A program made the position numbers and the translations under genes. Positions 52,501 through 62,484 of a stretch of 64,000 nucleotides of DNA are shown piece by piece. Each line of letters opens with the position of its first letter. Within the stretch, counting starts at the first letter, position 1. The notes below the pieces were generated by a model. It did not search any database. It was not told the DNA's origin and saw only the letters and a list, made by a program, of their open reading frames with translations. The stretch is from Blepharisma stoltei (Eukaryota > Ciliophora > Heterotrichea > Heterotrichida > Blepharismidae): NCBI GenBank assembly GCA_914767885.1, contig CAJZBQ010000050.1, positions 62,001-126,000 of the forward strand. The letters are read 5' to 3'.

Positions 52501-54203
52501 ATAATAGAGTTCCTTAAAGTATAAGACTCACAGTCAAAAAGTCCTATCAGAGTTGGAAGATTTTGCAAAACTTCTCTTGGCAAATTAGCTGAAAGTTTCT
52601 CTATAAAAGCTCCCACATTTTTTATTCAAATTTGGCTTAAATTTGCCAGAAAATTTTATTAAATAAGAAAATCTTTATCGTAATCAGATTTAATTGAATA
52701 AAATATATCCCGTTTGTATCATTTGCTGGGTTTTGCTCTAAAGCAGCTTAGTCTTAGTCTTAGTTAAATTTATAAAGTAGCTCCCGGCCAGGACCGAAGG
52801 TCCTTTCTTCCGCCTTTTGGACGCCTCGCTTGCTTTCCTTGACCTGCTCCCAGTGTGCACCTAAGTGCCACAGGCTACCACTCAGCTCCTTCCGGTCATG
52901 GGGCTTGGTCATGCTATCCCGGAAGTAGGCGAACTGGGTCACCGTGCTTCACGTCGCCAGACTAGGGTTAGAGCTAAGAATTAACTCCTTAGCTCTTGCC
53001 GGCTCCTGCCATGCCCTCCAAATTGGCACTAGCGGTCCCTAGAGGAAAAACCCTTTTTGCCCCGTGTCCTATCGGGACGACCCTAGGATCGTGGTTGCTG
53101 GACTGGGAGGGAAACCTAGCCGGACACAAACTGCCAGTACCCATTCCAGACCTTTCCCTGGGCGGATTGGCTTCAGGCCGCAGCAAAGTCCCCAATCTCG
53201 CCACAGTTCCGGGAGAGGACGGGTCGGTGTCGTCGCCATTTTATTTGTGTTGCTCTAAAGCAGCTATAGAAAGAGCTTTAAGAAGGTCACAGACCAAAGT
53301 TGGCTGATGCTTCACAATGGAAGCTATTGGTCCGATGACTGCCGACTGTTCCCCAAATAAGAGGTTTACAGCTCTCGCTCTCCAGCCAACCCACATTTCT
53401 GTCTTAGCATGCTCTGCTACACAGTTCATGATCTCACATATCTCTTCTCTTTGGCCTTTTTCTATTTCGAAAAATGTGATGTCGATGATTAATTCAATTA
53501 ATCGATCTTCAGGGACTCCTCCAGGGTAGACTGCTTTTAAAGCATTCTGCAAAGCAGATTTAATAGCTTTCAAAGCTTTTAAAAGAGCTTTGGCTAAATT
53601 TTGGTTCTTTAGCTTACTCTGGCAAGGATATTTTTTAATAATATTTTTTTTAAAAAAAAATTATTTATAATAAAAAGTTAGCAAAAATATGTGAAAGAAG
53701 AAGAATGTATTCTAATTCCCATGGATGGCGCTATTTTGGCCTTGATTTTTCCACTGGGAAATTTTTTGGTTTGACCAAACCATATGGTACTGATCAAACC
53801 AAAAATTTTTCCAGTGGGAAAATCAAGGCCAAAACAGCGCCATCCACAGGAAATTGCAATACATTTTAAAAGCATTTCTAAGCTCAGTCGAATCTTCTTG
53901 CTTCACATCTGCAAGCTTTACTAAGTTTATTAAACTTGCAGACAGCATATCAGTCAAAAGCTCTTGATTTTCAGGCTTAAGTTCTTCACAGTGGTACACA
54001 AAGCTATAAACAATATCAAAATTTGAAATTATAGCTAAACAGCTTGTGTCGGTACAAAACAGACTATTCATGATGGTATCAAACTCATTTTTTTGCCTTG
54101 TAGTATTCCATTCAGTCACCTTTTTGTAACCTTGGACCCAGTATTTGTCATCAGATGGTTCATCAAGGAGATGTTCAAACTTGTTAGGTAAAATTAACTC
54201 CAT
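49537..54203 (-). CDS. NCAPD2: Condensin subunit 1 (NCAPD2/Cnd1), five insertions
   Basis: Removing four IESs and retroposon R9 leaves 3,219 nt, 1,072 residues, ATG at 54201-54203. The recognisable core is the condensin HEAT region: SVVLSLSKIMCINPAICEKY, SSALISLGDLVMRYPNLLEQ, HLFARLKDPDTKVGKKALLV, ISHLVLNDMLKMKG, then IFLQELHQKDANTIYNMIPD. Upstream blocks (NSIITAIGEIVCFLIRADQ, RDRILDKSSFCRARVIDVF) match Cnd1 repeats. Role: non-SMC HEAT subunit of condensin I, needed for mitotic chromosome compaction. It is shorter than the animal protein (about 1,400), mainly because the C-terminal tail is short and basic (EVSRKRKVKA). Confidence 0.88.
51060..51149. other. IES, 90 bp, in condensin gene
   Basis: TA at 51058-51059 and 51148-51149. 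Joins YNEYKPSL to NPIFCELLQQQSV in frame. Confidence 0.8.
51666..52192. other. IES, 527 bp, with a GC-rich insert
   Basis: TA at 51664-51665 and 52191-52192. Joins LIYQNKL to KLESLQRACDG. The interior 51700-51990 is much richer in G+C and has an inverted pair around AGAAATTCGAAT; a 46-codon + strand ORF (51878-52015) starts MPEAEEYSDQG. Probably another repeat family, single copy here. Confidence 0.75.
52625..52707. other. IES, 83 bp
   Basis: TA at 52623-52624 and 52706-52707. Joins QNPANDTNGI to KNVGAFIEKLSAN in frame. Confidence 0.8.
52749..53265 (-). mobile_element. SINE-like retroposon R9 (517 bp) in condensin gene
   Basis: TSD TTGCTCTAAAGCAGCT at 52733-52748 and 53250-53265, containing TA. 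Head (minus) CAAATAAAATGGCGACGACA, tail of (AAGACT)-type repeats at 52749-52764. Removal restores LSIAALEQ to NPANDTNG. Confidence 0.9.
53631..53861. mobile_element. IES, 231 bp, carrying a near-perfect hairpin
   Basis: TA at 53629-53630 and 53860-53861. It contains an inverted repeat 53714-53855 with arms of about 60 bp (start AATTCCCATGGATGGCGCTA) around a spacer of about 20 bp. Removal joins ELRNAFKMY to PCQSKLKNQNLAKALLK. Confidence 0.8.
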
Positions 54204-54604
54204 TTAAATTTAGCCGCCAAATTATTATTGACGATTGAATAATTTTTTAAGTATGCTGGTATATGATAGTGATATAAGTAGATTCTTTCCTTCTTGTTGC
54301 TTTAAATTTTTAGATTTTACTAGATATATAAAGCCAAAATGAGACGGCAATTTCAAAGAGGTGAAATTATAAAGGACTAAGCTAAAAAGCAAAGCTTATC
54401 TCCATTAAGATCAAACCTGCCTTTTGGAACACTTGCTAATTATTTCATTAGTTTAGCGGTTAATGAGTTTACCTAAGAAAAAGTCACATAAAATCTTAAA
54501 TTACCTAAATTTCCTTAAAAGAGCCAATATCATATAAATTTGTTATCTAATCCTATCTTTAAAATTATTCACATTTAAAAAGCTCAAAATCACGATTTTC
54601 TGTT
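54204..54604. other. Intergenic region, nothing recognised
   Basis: 401 bp between two minus-strand genes. AT-rich, no repeat family member seen. Confidence 0.6.
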
Positions 54605-55656
54605 TTAAATGAAATGAATGTGTAATGAAAAGTATAAAGCCCTGTCTTCTTCACAAAGAAAGCAAAAATTTTGTATTTGTTTAAAAGGGATTAACAACAT
54701 TTTTGATAAATCTTCTTTTAAAAAGTCTTTTATATGCCCTACTTCTTCATAACTCACAGTAAAGCTTTCAAAAGTTATCCTATTGTTATCATTATTTCTA
54801 TTCAATATTGATAAGCGATATTTTTTCCTCACATCTGGGTTTGGCGATCTGACTAGGAAACATAGGATTTTTTCTTCCGAGGAATAGTAATGCTCAAGAA
54901 TAAAGGTAAAAGGCTCAGAGTCTAAGCTTACAGCTTGTTTTAAAATGCGAAATTCTATGCTCTTTTTGTTGAATTTAATATAGGGGGCTATTTTTTAGTA
55001 ATTTTATTAAGATAATGAAAATTGGGCTATATCTTCATATGCTTTCAGAGGGAGGATTTCATAGATACCTAAAGAGGGATCCTCTAGTAAGCTCTTGGAC
55101 TTCATGGCAATTTGTTAAGTGGTCTGCTATAAGGCCAGGGTCTCCTCTTCATAAGCATTTTTGAAGCTCTTTGTAATAGCAAAACACTTGCGGCCTGTAC
55201 TCACAAGTTTTTTCATGCTCAAATCGTTCAGATAGAGTAACTTGTTTGGTGCAGCCTCTTGAAGACCAGTTGCATTGGATTGTAAATTTATCAAGAAGCT
55301 GCTCTAAACTATATAATACATAAATTCATTATTTTTATAATAAAAATCGACGAATGCTTAAATTATATAAGATAGAAAATTTATATAGTAAAATAATAGG
55401 CTTTGAAAAATAAATGAGGATAATTTCTAACCTCACTTGAGATTGGGGATCGACAGACTGCACAAGACTTGCAAGGACTTTGTGACTCGCTCATTCGCTG
55501 AACACAACTTTGGCAATAGCTATGCCCTTTGCTGCACTGCACTATAGGGGGCTTGAAGAAATCTGAGCAGATAAGGCAAATCATGCTTTCATAGAAGTCA
55601 TTTGAAGGTCTTGGGCGTTTTTCTGGAAGTGGGAGATCTATTGATTCTGTTATCAT
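54605..55656 (-). CDS. SIAH-type RING E3 ubiquitin ligase, two IESs
   Basis: After removal of 109 and 58 bp: 885 nt, 294 residues, close to SIAH1 (282). The RING begins at C27 (CLICSDFFKPPIVQCSKGHS, CQSC, CAVCRSPI). Next come RNYSLEQLLDKF and the SIAH zinc-finger pair: SRGCTKQVTLSERFEHEKTC, EYRP, then KCLWRGDPGLIADHLTNCH (Trp from TGA). The C-terminal half (FTFILEHYYSSEEK..., RKKYRLSILN) fits the substrate-binding beta domain. Role: ubiquitin ligase; targets unknown. An internal ATG in another frame near 55,105 is a shadow. Confidence 0.85.
54958..55015. other. IES, 58 bp
   Basis: TA at 54956-54957 and 55014-55015. Joins WRYSPISL to EFRILKQAVSLDSEP in frame. Confidence 0.7.
55314..55422. other. 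IES, 109 bp
   Basis: TA at 55312-55313 and 55421-55422. Joins ISSEVRNY to SLEQLLDKFTIQC, as expected between RING and zinc finger. Confidence 0.8.
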
Positions 55657-55951
55657 TTAAAAATTTCTAACGATATTATAAAATTTCAAAAGAAATAAAA
55701 CATTTTTATTATAAAATATCAAGCATTAGTCATCTTAATAAACTTAGGCAATTTGGTAAATATTTTAGAATAGGCTATGCAATTAGCTAATGAAGAATTT
55801 TAGATTGTTTGGAAGCTTAAAGAAATAATTATTAATTTTATAAATAAGATAAAATATATAAAAATCTATTTATTTGAAAATAATAATCCTTAAATACCTA
55901 TAAAAACTATCAAAAATCACTATATTATTTTTATTTCATTAGAGGATATAA

Positions 55952-58179
55952 ATGGGATGCTCTCATAATACACAAAAAGGTGAACAATCAGCATGGACAC
56001 AAAAATGAGCAACCTTTAAAGCGAAACTCAAGCTCAGCAAGCCTCGTGACGAAATTGTTAAAATTCTCCTGAAAATTTACACTCATGAGGCAAATCTTGA
56101 AGAATTATCCTCAGTCTCAATTATTCCTACTGATGCTATAAGTCGTAAAGATCTTGAATTTTACATTCCTCAGCTTGTAAACTTTTTAATATGTGAAAGC
56201 ACTGAAAATGAAGACCTTAACAAAATTTTCTTCCAATTCTGTAAAAATTCTATGACTTTTGCCCATAGAGTTATATGGTTTTTATCCTCTGTAAGAGATC
56301 CTGGGCTTGCTGTAAGATCTGATGAGTATTTTTTATTTAGACTAAAACACCTTGTAGAAGTCGTCAGTAGAGAAGGGACGCTTTTGCCTCATCTAGATGA
56401 AGATCCGAAAAGGATTATTTTAAGAGAAAAAATTAGAATTTATAATGAAATGAAAAAAGAAGATTTAAACCCTGATCAAACTAATAATAAAATAAATTTT
56501 TTTTTTATTTATATAAGGTAAAAATTAATAAAAAAATTAAAAACCCCTCCAGTACCACGTATATTGTATATAGGTGAAAATATTGAAAGAGATATTCCTG
56601 TTGAGCCATACCCAAGGAAAGGAATTAAAGATGTCCTCATGTCAACGCTTTGGCTTGTTGAAGACTTAAATGTTATTGCTGAAAAAATTTTGTATTTAGA
56701 AAAAAAAGAAGCTTTATTAGCGACTGAGATTAAAAAAGTAAATTTGATGCTCCCTGCAAGTGTTCAGGTCCCTTTTCCTGGAAAAGTACCTAAAAATTGC
56801 GCAATTCTTCATATTCCGCCTAGTGAAATAAAAGTTTTTGAAACAAAGGAAAGGGCTCCTTATTTGATTTGTGTAGAAATTTTTGATCCTGAAGAAGAAA
56901 AGAAAATACTAGAAGAAGAGGAGGAAGATATTTCAAGTCATTCAAGGACTTATTCAATGGTAACAGAGCCTGTACCAAGTTCAGCTGAGCAGAGCTTTGA
57001 GCTTTCTCAAATTGACGCTCTGAAATTGCATAAAAAAAAATCAAATGGTCTAAGAAGTAGTCTAGGAAATGGAGTTCATCTGCCATTTGAAGCAGGCGCC
57101 CCAACTGGTGACACCGTTTCCGTAGTATATGATTTATCTGAAAACATTATTTCACAAAATCAAGAAACTTCTCAGCAGCAAGCAAAGAGGATCAGGTCAA
57201 GATCAATATTTGGTGAACTAAAAACATGAAGAATGCTAAAAGTAATTGTAAAAGTGGGCGATGACTTGTTACAAGAACAAATTGCAATGCAGCTTGTTTA
57301 TATCCTTTTTTCCATTAAATTTATTTTTCAATAATTAAAATAGTAAAAAATGCGTATGTAGCGATCAATATATAAATTTCAAGAAATTTTTAAAGAAGAT
57401 GGGCTAAATTTATGGCTCCGTCCATATGAAATTTTAGCGACTGGGCATAACTCAGGACTTGTCGAATGCATCCCTGATGCGCAATCTTTAGACTCAATTA
57501 AAAAATCCCTTCCTCACGAATACCAATCCCTTAAAGATTTCTTCAGAATCAGATATGGCCAAGATGACTTAAGCCGCTATAAAAAAGCTTTAAGCAATTT
57601 TGTAGAAAGCCTTGCAGGTTATTCACTGCTTTGCTACATTTTGCAGATTGCTGACAGACATAATGGAAATATATTAATGGATAATGAAGGGCATATTATT
57701 CATATTGATTTTGGGTTTATTTTGAATTATTTTCCAGGTGGACGTATAAGGTTTGAAGATGTTCCTTTTAAATTGACCACTGAATTTTTAGAGTTGATGG
57801 GAGGGCATGGCTCAAGCTGATTTATACCTATTTATATTGATTCTACTATAATAAAACTTCTAATAATAATTATTTTGATTGTAATAAATGGTATAGGTAT
57901 TTTAGAAAATTATGTGTCAAAGGATTTTTGGCAGTCAGAAAAAGAACTGAAGAAATTTTGCTGCTATTAGAAATGACAAGAAATGGAGTAGGGAGGCAGC
58001 TTCCTTGCTTTTCAGATGGAGAAAGAGCGACAGAATCACTTAAAAAGAGACTGGTGCCTGAGATGTCAGCTGCTCAGTGCAAAGGACACATAGTTGGGTT
58101 AATAAATGAAAGTTTGGACAACTGGAGAACAAACTGGTATGACCGCTACCAATATCTTTGCCAAAATATTTTATATTAG
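55952..58179 (+). CDS. PI4KB: Phosphatidylinositol 4-kinase beta (PI4KIII-beta/Pik1)
   Basis: Three IESs (72, 72, 65 bp) removed: 2,019 nt, 672 residues. The N-terminus MGCSHN is a candidate N-myristoylation/palmitoylation site. The lipid-kinase-unique helical region is in the first 230 residues; the kinase domain fills the C-terminal half: KERAPYLICVEIFDPEEE, RSIFGELK, VKVGDDLLQEQIAMQLV, LWLRPYEILATGHNSGLVE, FVESLAGYSLLCYILQIADR followed by HNGNILMDNEGHIIHIDFGF (catalytic and metal-binding segments), then FKLT..FLELMGG. It ends with GFLAVRKRTEEILLLLEMT. Role: makes PI4P at the Golgi. Shorter than animal PI4KB (about 800) because the N-terminal and Ser-rich linkers are reduced. Confidence 0.92.
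56468..56539. other. IES, 72 bp
   Basis: TA at 56466-56467 and 56538-56539. Joins EMKKEDL to KTPPVPRILYIGENIE. In frame and without in-frame stops on either side. Confidence 0.8.
57301..57372. other. IES, 72 bp
   Basis: TA at 57299-57300 and 57371-57372. Joins EQIAMQLVY to KFQEIFKEDGLNLWLRP, a conserved PI4K segment. Confidence 0.85.
57835..57899. other. IES, 65 bp
   Basis: TA at 57833-57834 and 57898-57899. Joins GGHGSSWFIPIY to FRKLCVKGFLAVRK. Confidence 0.75.
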
Positions 58180-59043
58180 ATAAGAAACTCATATAAAATC
58201 ATTTAATTTAAAGGTTAAATAAATCGATAAATTACTTTTATTTTTAAGAAATTCTAATACGCTTTAACAGTCCATAGATTTCATTATGTACTTCAGAGGA
58301 GCTTCTCGATTTTATGATTTCGAAGCAGAAATTTGTTTTGGCTTTCTCACATTTATTTATCGAGATTTTATAGACAAGCCATAAACGTTTCAAATAACTC
58401 TCAAAACTGCTTTAAATTTTCCCAAATGTTTGGAATAATGAATTTAAAAATCAATCTTGAATAAATCGTATTTTAGGCACAGAAATAGGACTATAATTTT
58501 AATCTTTACTTATTTTAGCTGAGTTTTGGCATAAAATTGAAAATTATATGAAACGTATTTTTAACAATCCTAATTCAATATATACCTTCAGAACAGGTAT
58601 AACTCGACCTGAAACTCCCCATCCCCTTCCCGACCCTTGATGGTTTCAGTTTGAACGAAATTGTTAATTCAAAATGACAAGTCCCTCACGAAGGATTTGA
58701 CAACCCAAATTCAATTTGTAGATTTCAATAAAGCTGAAACCTTCAAGGGATGGGGAGGGGAGTGGGTTCTCAGGTCGATCTAAAACCGTGCTCACTGTAT
58801 ATAAGAAATTGGCATAATTTACAAGCCAAAATCATAAGGAGCTCACATTAGAAAAGAAAAATAAGACTATATACCCAAAACATTCATTTTGAATAATAGT
58901 TAACTCTGCCTCAATAATAATTAAAATCATAAATTATTTATTGTAGAGCTTATTGCATCCTAATATTTCAATATCAATATCAGTATTTAACCGTCAGTCC
59001 TAGCGTTTAATCAAAGAAGTATTGAAGATTTATTATTTTTAAT
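58180..59043. other. Intergenic region with one hairpin MITE
   Basis: 864 bp. Apart from the inverted-repeat element at 58594-58797 it is AT-rich. A 32-codon ORF (58286-58384, MYFRGASRFYDFEAE...) is too short to call without more evidence. Confidence 0.6.
58594..58797. repeat. Inverted-repeat element (MITE-like), about 204 bp, intergenic
   Basis: Left arm (CTCGACCTGAAACTCCCCAT ... TTGATGGTTTCAG) and right arm (inverted TCGACCTGAGAACCCACTCC ... TTGAAGGTTTCAG) pair over about 60 bp with mismatches, around an AT-rich loop. Unlike the others it is outside a gene, so whether it is eliminated cannot be read from a restored frame. Confidence 0.7.
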
Positions 59044-61991
59044 ATGGTTGAACTAGCGCTTATTAGAAGAATGCAAGCACGTATTGACAATCTTTTTGAA
59101 AAGCATTGCTATGAAAGTGGCATAGCAATGCTAGAGCGTTTTTCTGGGCTTGCAAAAGATTATCCAGGACATCGAGATTTAATTTTTGAACATGTAAAAA
59201 CGATTTTATTTTTATGTTTAGAAATTGTGAAAAATATACCAGAAAATGAAACCTCCATATATTTGATTTCAAGCTGCTATAAACTTATAAAGCCTCATTC
59301 CATACTGAATCTAATTCACTAAATTAATAAAAAACAATTTTTTATTCCTTATTAATTATTATAAATAATAAATTTTTAGATCCAGAAACTTCAATATATA
59401 TCTAACTCCCCCCCCTCCGTGAGTGAAACAAAACCATTAGAAAAATCCCTATTTTTTGCCCAAACGTGAGTGAACAAAAATTTTTTTAATAGAAAAATTT
59501 TTTATGGAAAAAATTTTGATATATAAATGATAATTATTATAATGAAATCTAGAGCTAATTCTATTTAATTTTAAATGAATTGCTTTTTAAAACTAAATTT
59601 TATAAATTTAAATTAATATTTGCTTTCCAATTTTTGCGAATTAGAATTTTTTTAAATTTCGAAAAAAATATTTTTTATAAAATTACACAGAAATTTTTTT
59701 AAAAAACAAATCAACACAAAATTTTTTTGTTCACTCACGGAGGGGGGGGGAGTAAGTGAAAAATGGAAAAGACAGTTAATTTTGAGAAAAATTATTACCA
59801 TAATGCTTAAAATTAAAAATAAATTATAGAAATGGAACTTAATTTAATAAATTGAGAGGAATTTTGATCAATATAGATTGAAAAGGTAAGCGAAATCTTT
59901 AATATCAAGCAAGTTCTGGGTAAGCTTTATTATGAAAGTAAGAAGTTTATCAAGGCTGAGAAATTCTTCCAAGCATCGTATAAGCTGTCAAAAGAAATTC
60001 CATTTAACTCCCCCAGTAATAAGAAAATTTTTGATTATTTTGCGGATTTTAGCCTAAGATTTTCAAGATCGAAATTTCCTTATTATTGGTATAAATGCCT
60101 AAAATTTGAATTTTTCACATGTTATCTGAAGTCCCCAATAAAAAAATTTTGTGCTAGACCCATTAAATTTATTAGGGAGTAAGTGCAGAAATTTTGGAAT
60201 TTTATCTATTTTACAGTAAATTTAACCTTGAATTTCAAAATAAAGTAATAGCTTCAAGCAAGTTTGCAAAAAAAATATTAAAAAATGCAAACAAAATTAA
60301 TGCAGATAAAATTGATATTGCTAATTTGCAAGAAAAAGCTCTCAAAATACTAATCAAGATAGAAATTGGCGCAAAGAATAAGGAAAATATAATTAAGTTG
60401 CTTGATTATGCAAGAAAGCTGCCATATATTAATACTTCAAAGCTCATGGCATGAGTTAACAATAGGTTTCAAGGGCTTGATTACTCGGATGTGGTTGCTT
60501 CTTCAATTTTAAATAAGTATAAAGAAAATCCAAAAGACAGATTCCCATCTACTAATACAAAATCCAAGCTACTACTAGCTCCCCCCTTTGAATTGGAACA
60601 AGACATAGGTAAATTTGCATTTTTTGGGTACTTTAACCCCCCTCTAAATTGTAACAAAATTTGTTTTTCAATAGGAAAATTTTATCGATGAGAGCACTAA
60701 TTTTTTATAAAATTAGTTTTGAACTAATTTAATAGGCAAAGAATTTTTACACTGAATCAATTAACTTTTTATATAATTCTTGATAAAAATAAATTAAAAT
60801 TCAAACTATTGTGCTAAATTTATATTTATAAATTTTTTTAAAAATAATATTAAGCCATTAAAATTGGAACAAGATTCTTGTTCCAATTTCAAGGGGAGGA
60901 GGATAAGTTATAAAGAATCATCATTAGACTCTCCCAAGTCTCCTAAAAGCATCCAAAGCAGAACATTCCGATTAGGGTCACCAATTAACTTATCCAAAAG
61001 ATCTTGTTTTTCACCTGAATCAACAAGAGTAAATTCTCCTGTGAATTTCAATTTCAAGCCTAAACTTCTTTTCAATAAAAACAAATCTTCAAGAATTTTA
61101 AAACCTCAAAAACAGATAATAGAAAAAGACCAAGACTCAACAGATAGTACTGTAACTCTCGAATCTAAACCATTAGAAATAAAATCTGAAGAGGAAAATT
61201 CACCTATAACCCTGACAAGTGATAGCGAAATTAATAAAGAAACCTCGAAATTATTTATAAAATTAAGCGAAGACAAAGAAGAGCCAATAAAAAGCGAATC
61301 TCCAAATCCAAATCAGAATTTAGAAGAAAATACAGAAAAAAACGATACAACAGCAATACCTAAATCTGAAGAAAATAAAGAAATAAATAAAAACACTGAG
61401 ATAAAGGCTAATGAAAAAGACACAAAAATAATGATAAAATCCGAAGAAAATAAACAAATAAATAAAAATGCAGAAATTAAGGTTAAAGAAGACAAATTTA
61501 ATGATATAACCAAAGTTTCAATTATGATCCAATCATATGTGCGAAAATTGCTTGCCCAAAGAAAATTCAAAAACGATCAATCAAAACGCAAAGGCTTTAC
61601 TGGGTACATTGCATATGGGCGACGAAAATTCAATGGCATTCTTTATTTTGTCACCATAACATATCAAGGATTTGATAATCAGAATTTACGAAAAATCTGT
61701 GGAGTGTTAGCCAGAAATGTTGATAAAATGAATATTATTGTTGATGCATATCCTCTAGTATCTGGGATTAAAAAGCCAGTATTCAGTTGTTATTCTACAG
61801 AAGAAATCACTGAGCTACTTGGCGTTTGGGACTTTGAGTTCTTAAAAAGTTCTTTACAGCCTGTTCTGTTAGATCGCGTAAAAATTATAAATAATCGTAT
61901 CGATTTTTTTGCGACTGAAAAAGTCAGTGATCCGATGAAAAGATTGATTTATAGAGGAAAAGGCAAATTGGGGACTAGTATAGCTTGATAA
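59044..61991 (+). CDS. Helical/TPR-like protein with IQ motif, ciliate type, five IESs
   Basis: Removal of 65, 358, 62, 212 and 328 bp gives 1,923 nt, 640 residues. The N-terminal 280 residues look like helical TPR-like repeats (QVLGKLYYESKKFIKAEKFF, SSKFAKKILKNANKINADKI). A long Ser/Pro then Glu/Lys-rich disordered part follows, then an IQ motif (MIQSYVRKLLAQRKF, calmodulin-binding class) and a C-terminal globular region with alternating strands (GILYFVTITYQGFDNQNLRK...) ending in a TGA-coded Trp plus TAA. I do not recognise the family. The joints of the second and fourth IES are the least certain in the window. Confidence 0.65.
59314..59378. other. IES, 65 bp
   Basis: TA at 59312-59313 and 59377-59378. 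Joins PHSILNL to DPETSI in frame. Confidence 0.75.
59397..59754. mobile_element. IES: MITE copy, 358 bp by the in-frame TA pair
   Basis: The MITE itself has termini at 59405 (ACTCCCCCCCCTCCGTGAGT) and 59752. Its own TA pair (59403-59404 / 59753-59754) would give a stop; the TA at 59395-59396 used instead joins DPETSI to SEKWKRQLIL in frame. Confidence 0.7.
59827..59888. other. IES, 62 bp
   Basis: TA at 59825-59826 and 59887-59888. Joins MLKIKNKL to SEIFNIKQVLGKL in frame. Confidence 0.7.
60007..60218. mobile_element. IES: decayed MITE region, 212 bp by the in-frame TA pair
   Basis: Ends ACTCCCCC (60007) and GGGAGTAA (60175-60182) mark a decayed MITE of about 175 bp. Cutting there by TA shifts the frame by one. 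TA 60005-60006 with 60217-60218 keeps it, joining SKEIPF to KFNLEFQNKV. Confidence 0.5.
60578..60905. mobile_element. IES: second MITE family copy, 328 bp
   Basis: TA at 60576-60577 and 60904-60905. Ends CTCCCCCCTTTGAATTGGAA and, inverted, CTCCTCCCCTTGAAATTGGA. Related to the IES at 44539-45041. Joins TKSKLLL to SYKESSLDSPKSPK. Confidence 0.9.
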
Positions 61992-62147
61992 GCTTTTTTT
62001 TTTAATTTAAAAATAATTTTTCCGCTAAATTCAGGCTCTTCAATTAACTTTATATTTGCATGCCAAAATAAATAAAAAAATACTTAAAGGTATAATTATT
62101 ATAATATTCGGATCCACGAAATTATACAAGGATCAGTAAAAGGATAT

Positions 62148-62330
62148 ATGATAGCAGCATTTACATTAAATCAAAAAATGGAAAAATTATTAGACATGCA
62201 CCAACTAATTGAGCTGTTTGGAACAAGCCAAGAAAATATTATATTAAATAAAGTGCATGAAATAATTTCTTTATTGGCCGTGGAAAACAATAAATTGGTT
62301 ATAAAAAAAGCAAACCCGGAACCTATGTAA
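62148..62330 (+). CDS. Short ORF, 60 residues, unrecognised
   Basis: ATG 62148 to TAA 62328-62330. The frame is open back to about 62083, so the ATG choice is not forced. The sequence is helical (MEKLLDMHQLIELF, NKVHEIISLLAVEN) and has no known motif. It could be a real small gene or the only recognisable exon of one with IESs on both sides. Confidence 0.3.
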   Translation: MIAAFTLNQKMEKLLDMHQLIELFGTSQENIILNKVHEIISLLAVENNKLVIKKANPEPM

Positions 62331-62484
62331 AATAAATAGCAATTTTTTCCATTAATAGAGATTTTTAAATTTAAGAATATACCATTTTATGAATTTGCAG
62401 ACATTCAATATGTTCCAAATTCTGAATTAAAGTCTTGCTAGATATAATAAAGTTATAAATTCCTTATAGTAAATAATTATTATT

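Noticed and set aside
55030-55110. Apparent frameshift in the SIAH gene (a second open frame starting at an ATG near 55,105)
   Set aside because: Recounting bases by coordinate showed a single continuous frame; with IESs of 109 and 58 bp the whole gene is a multiple of three.
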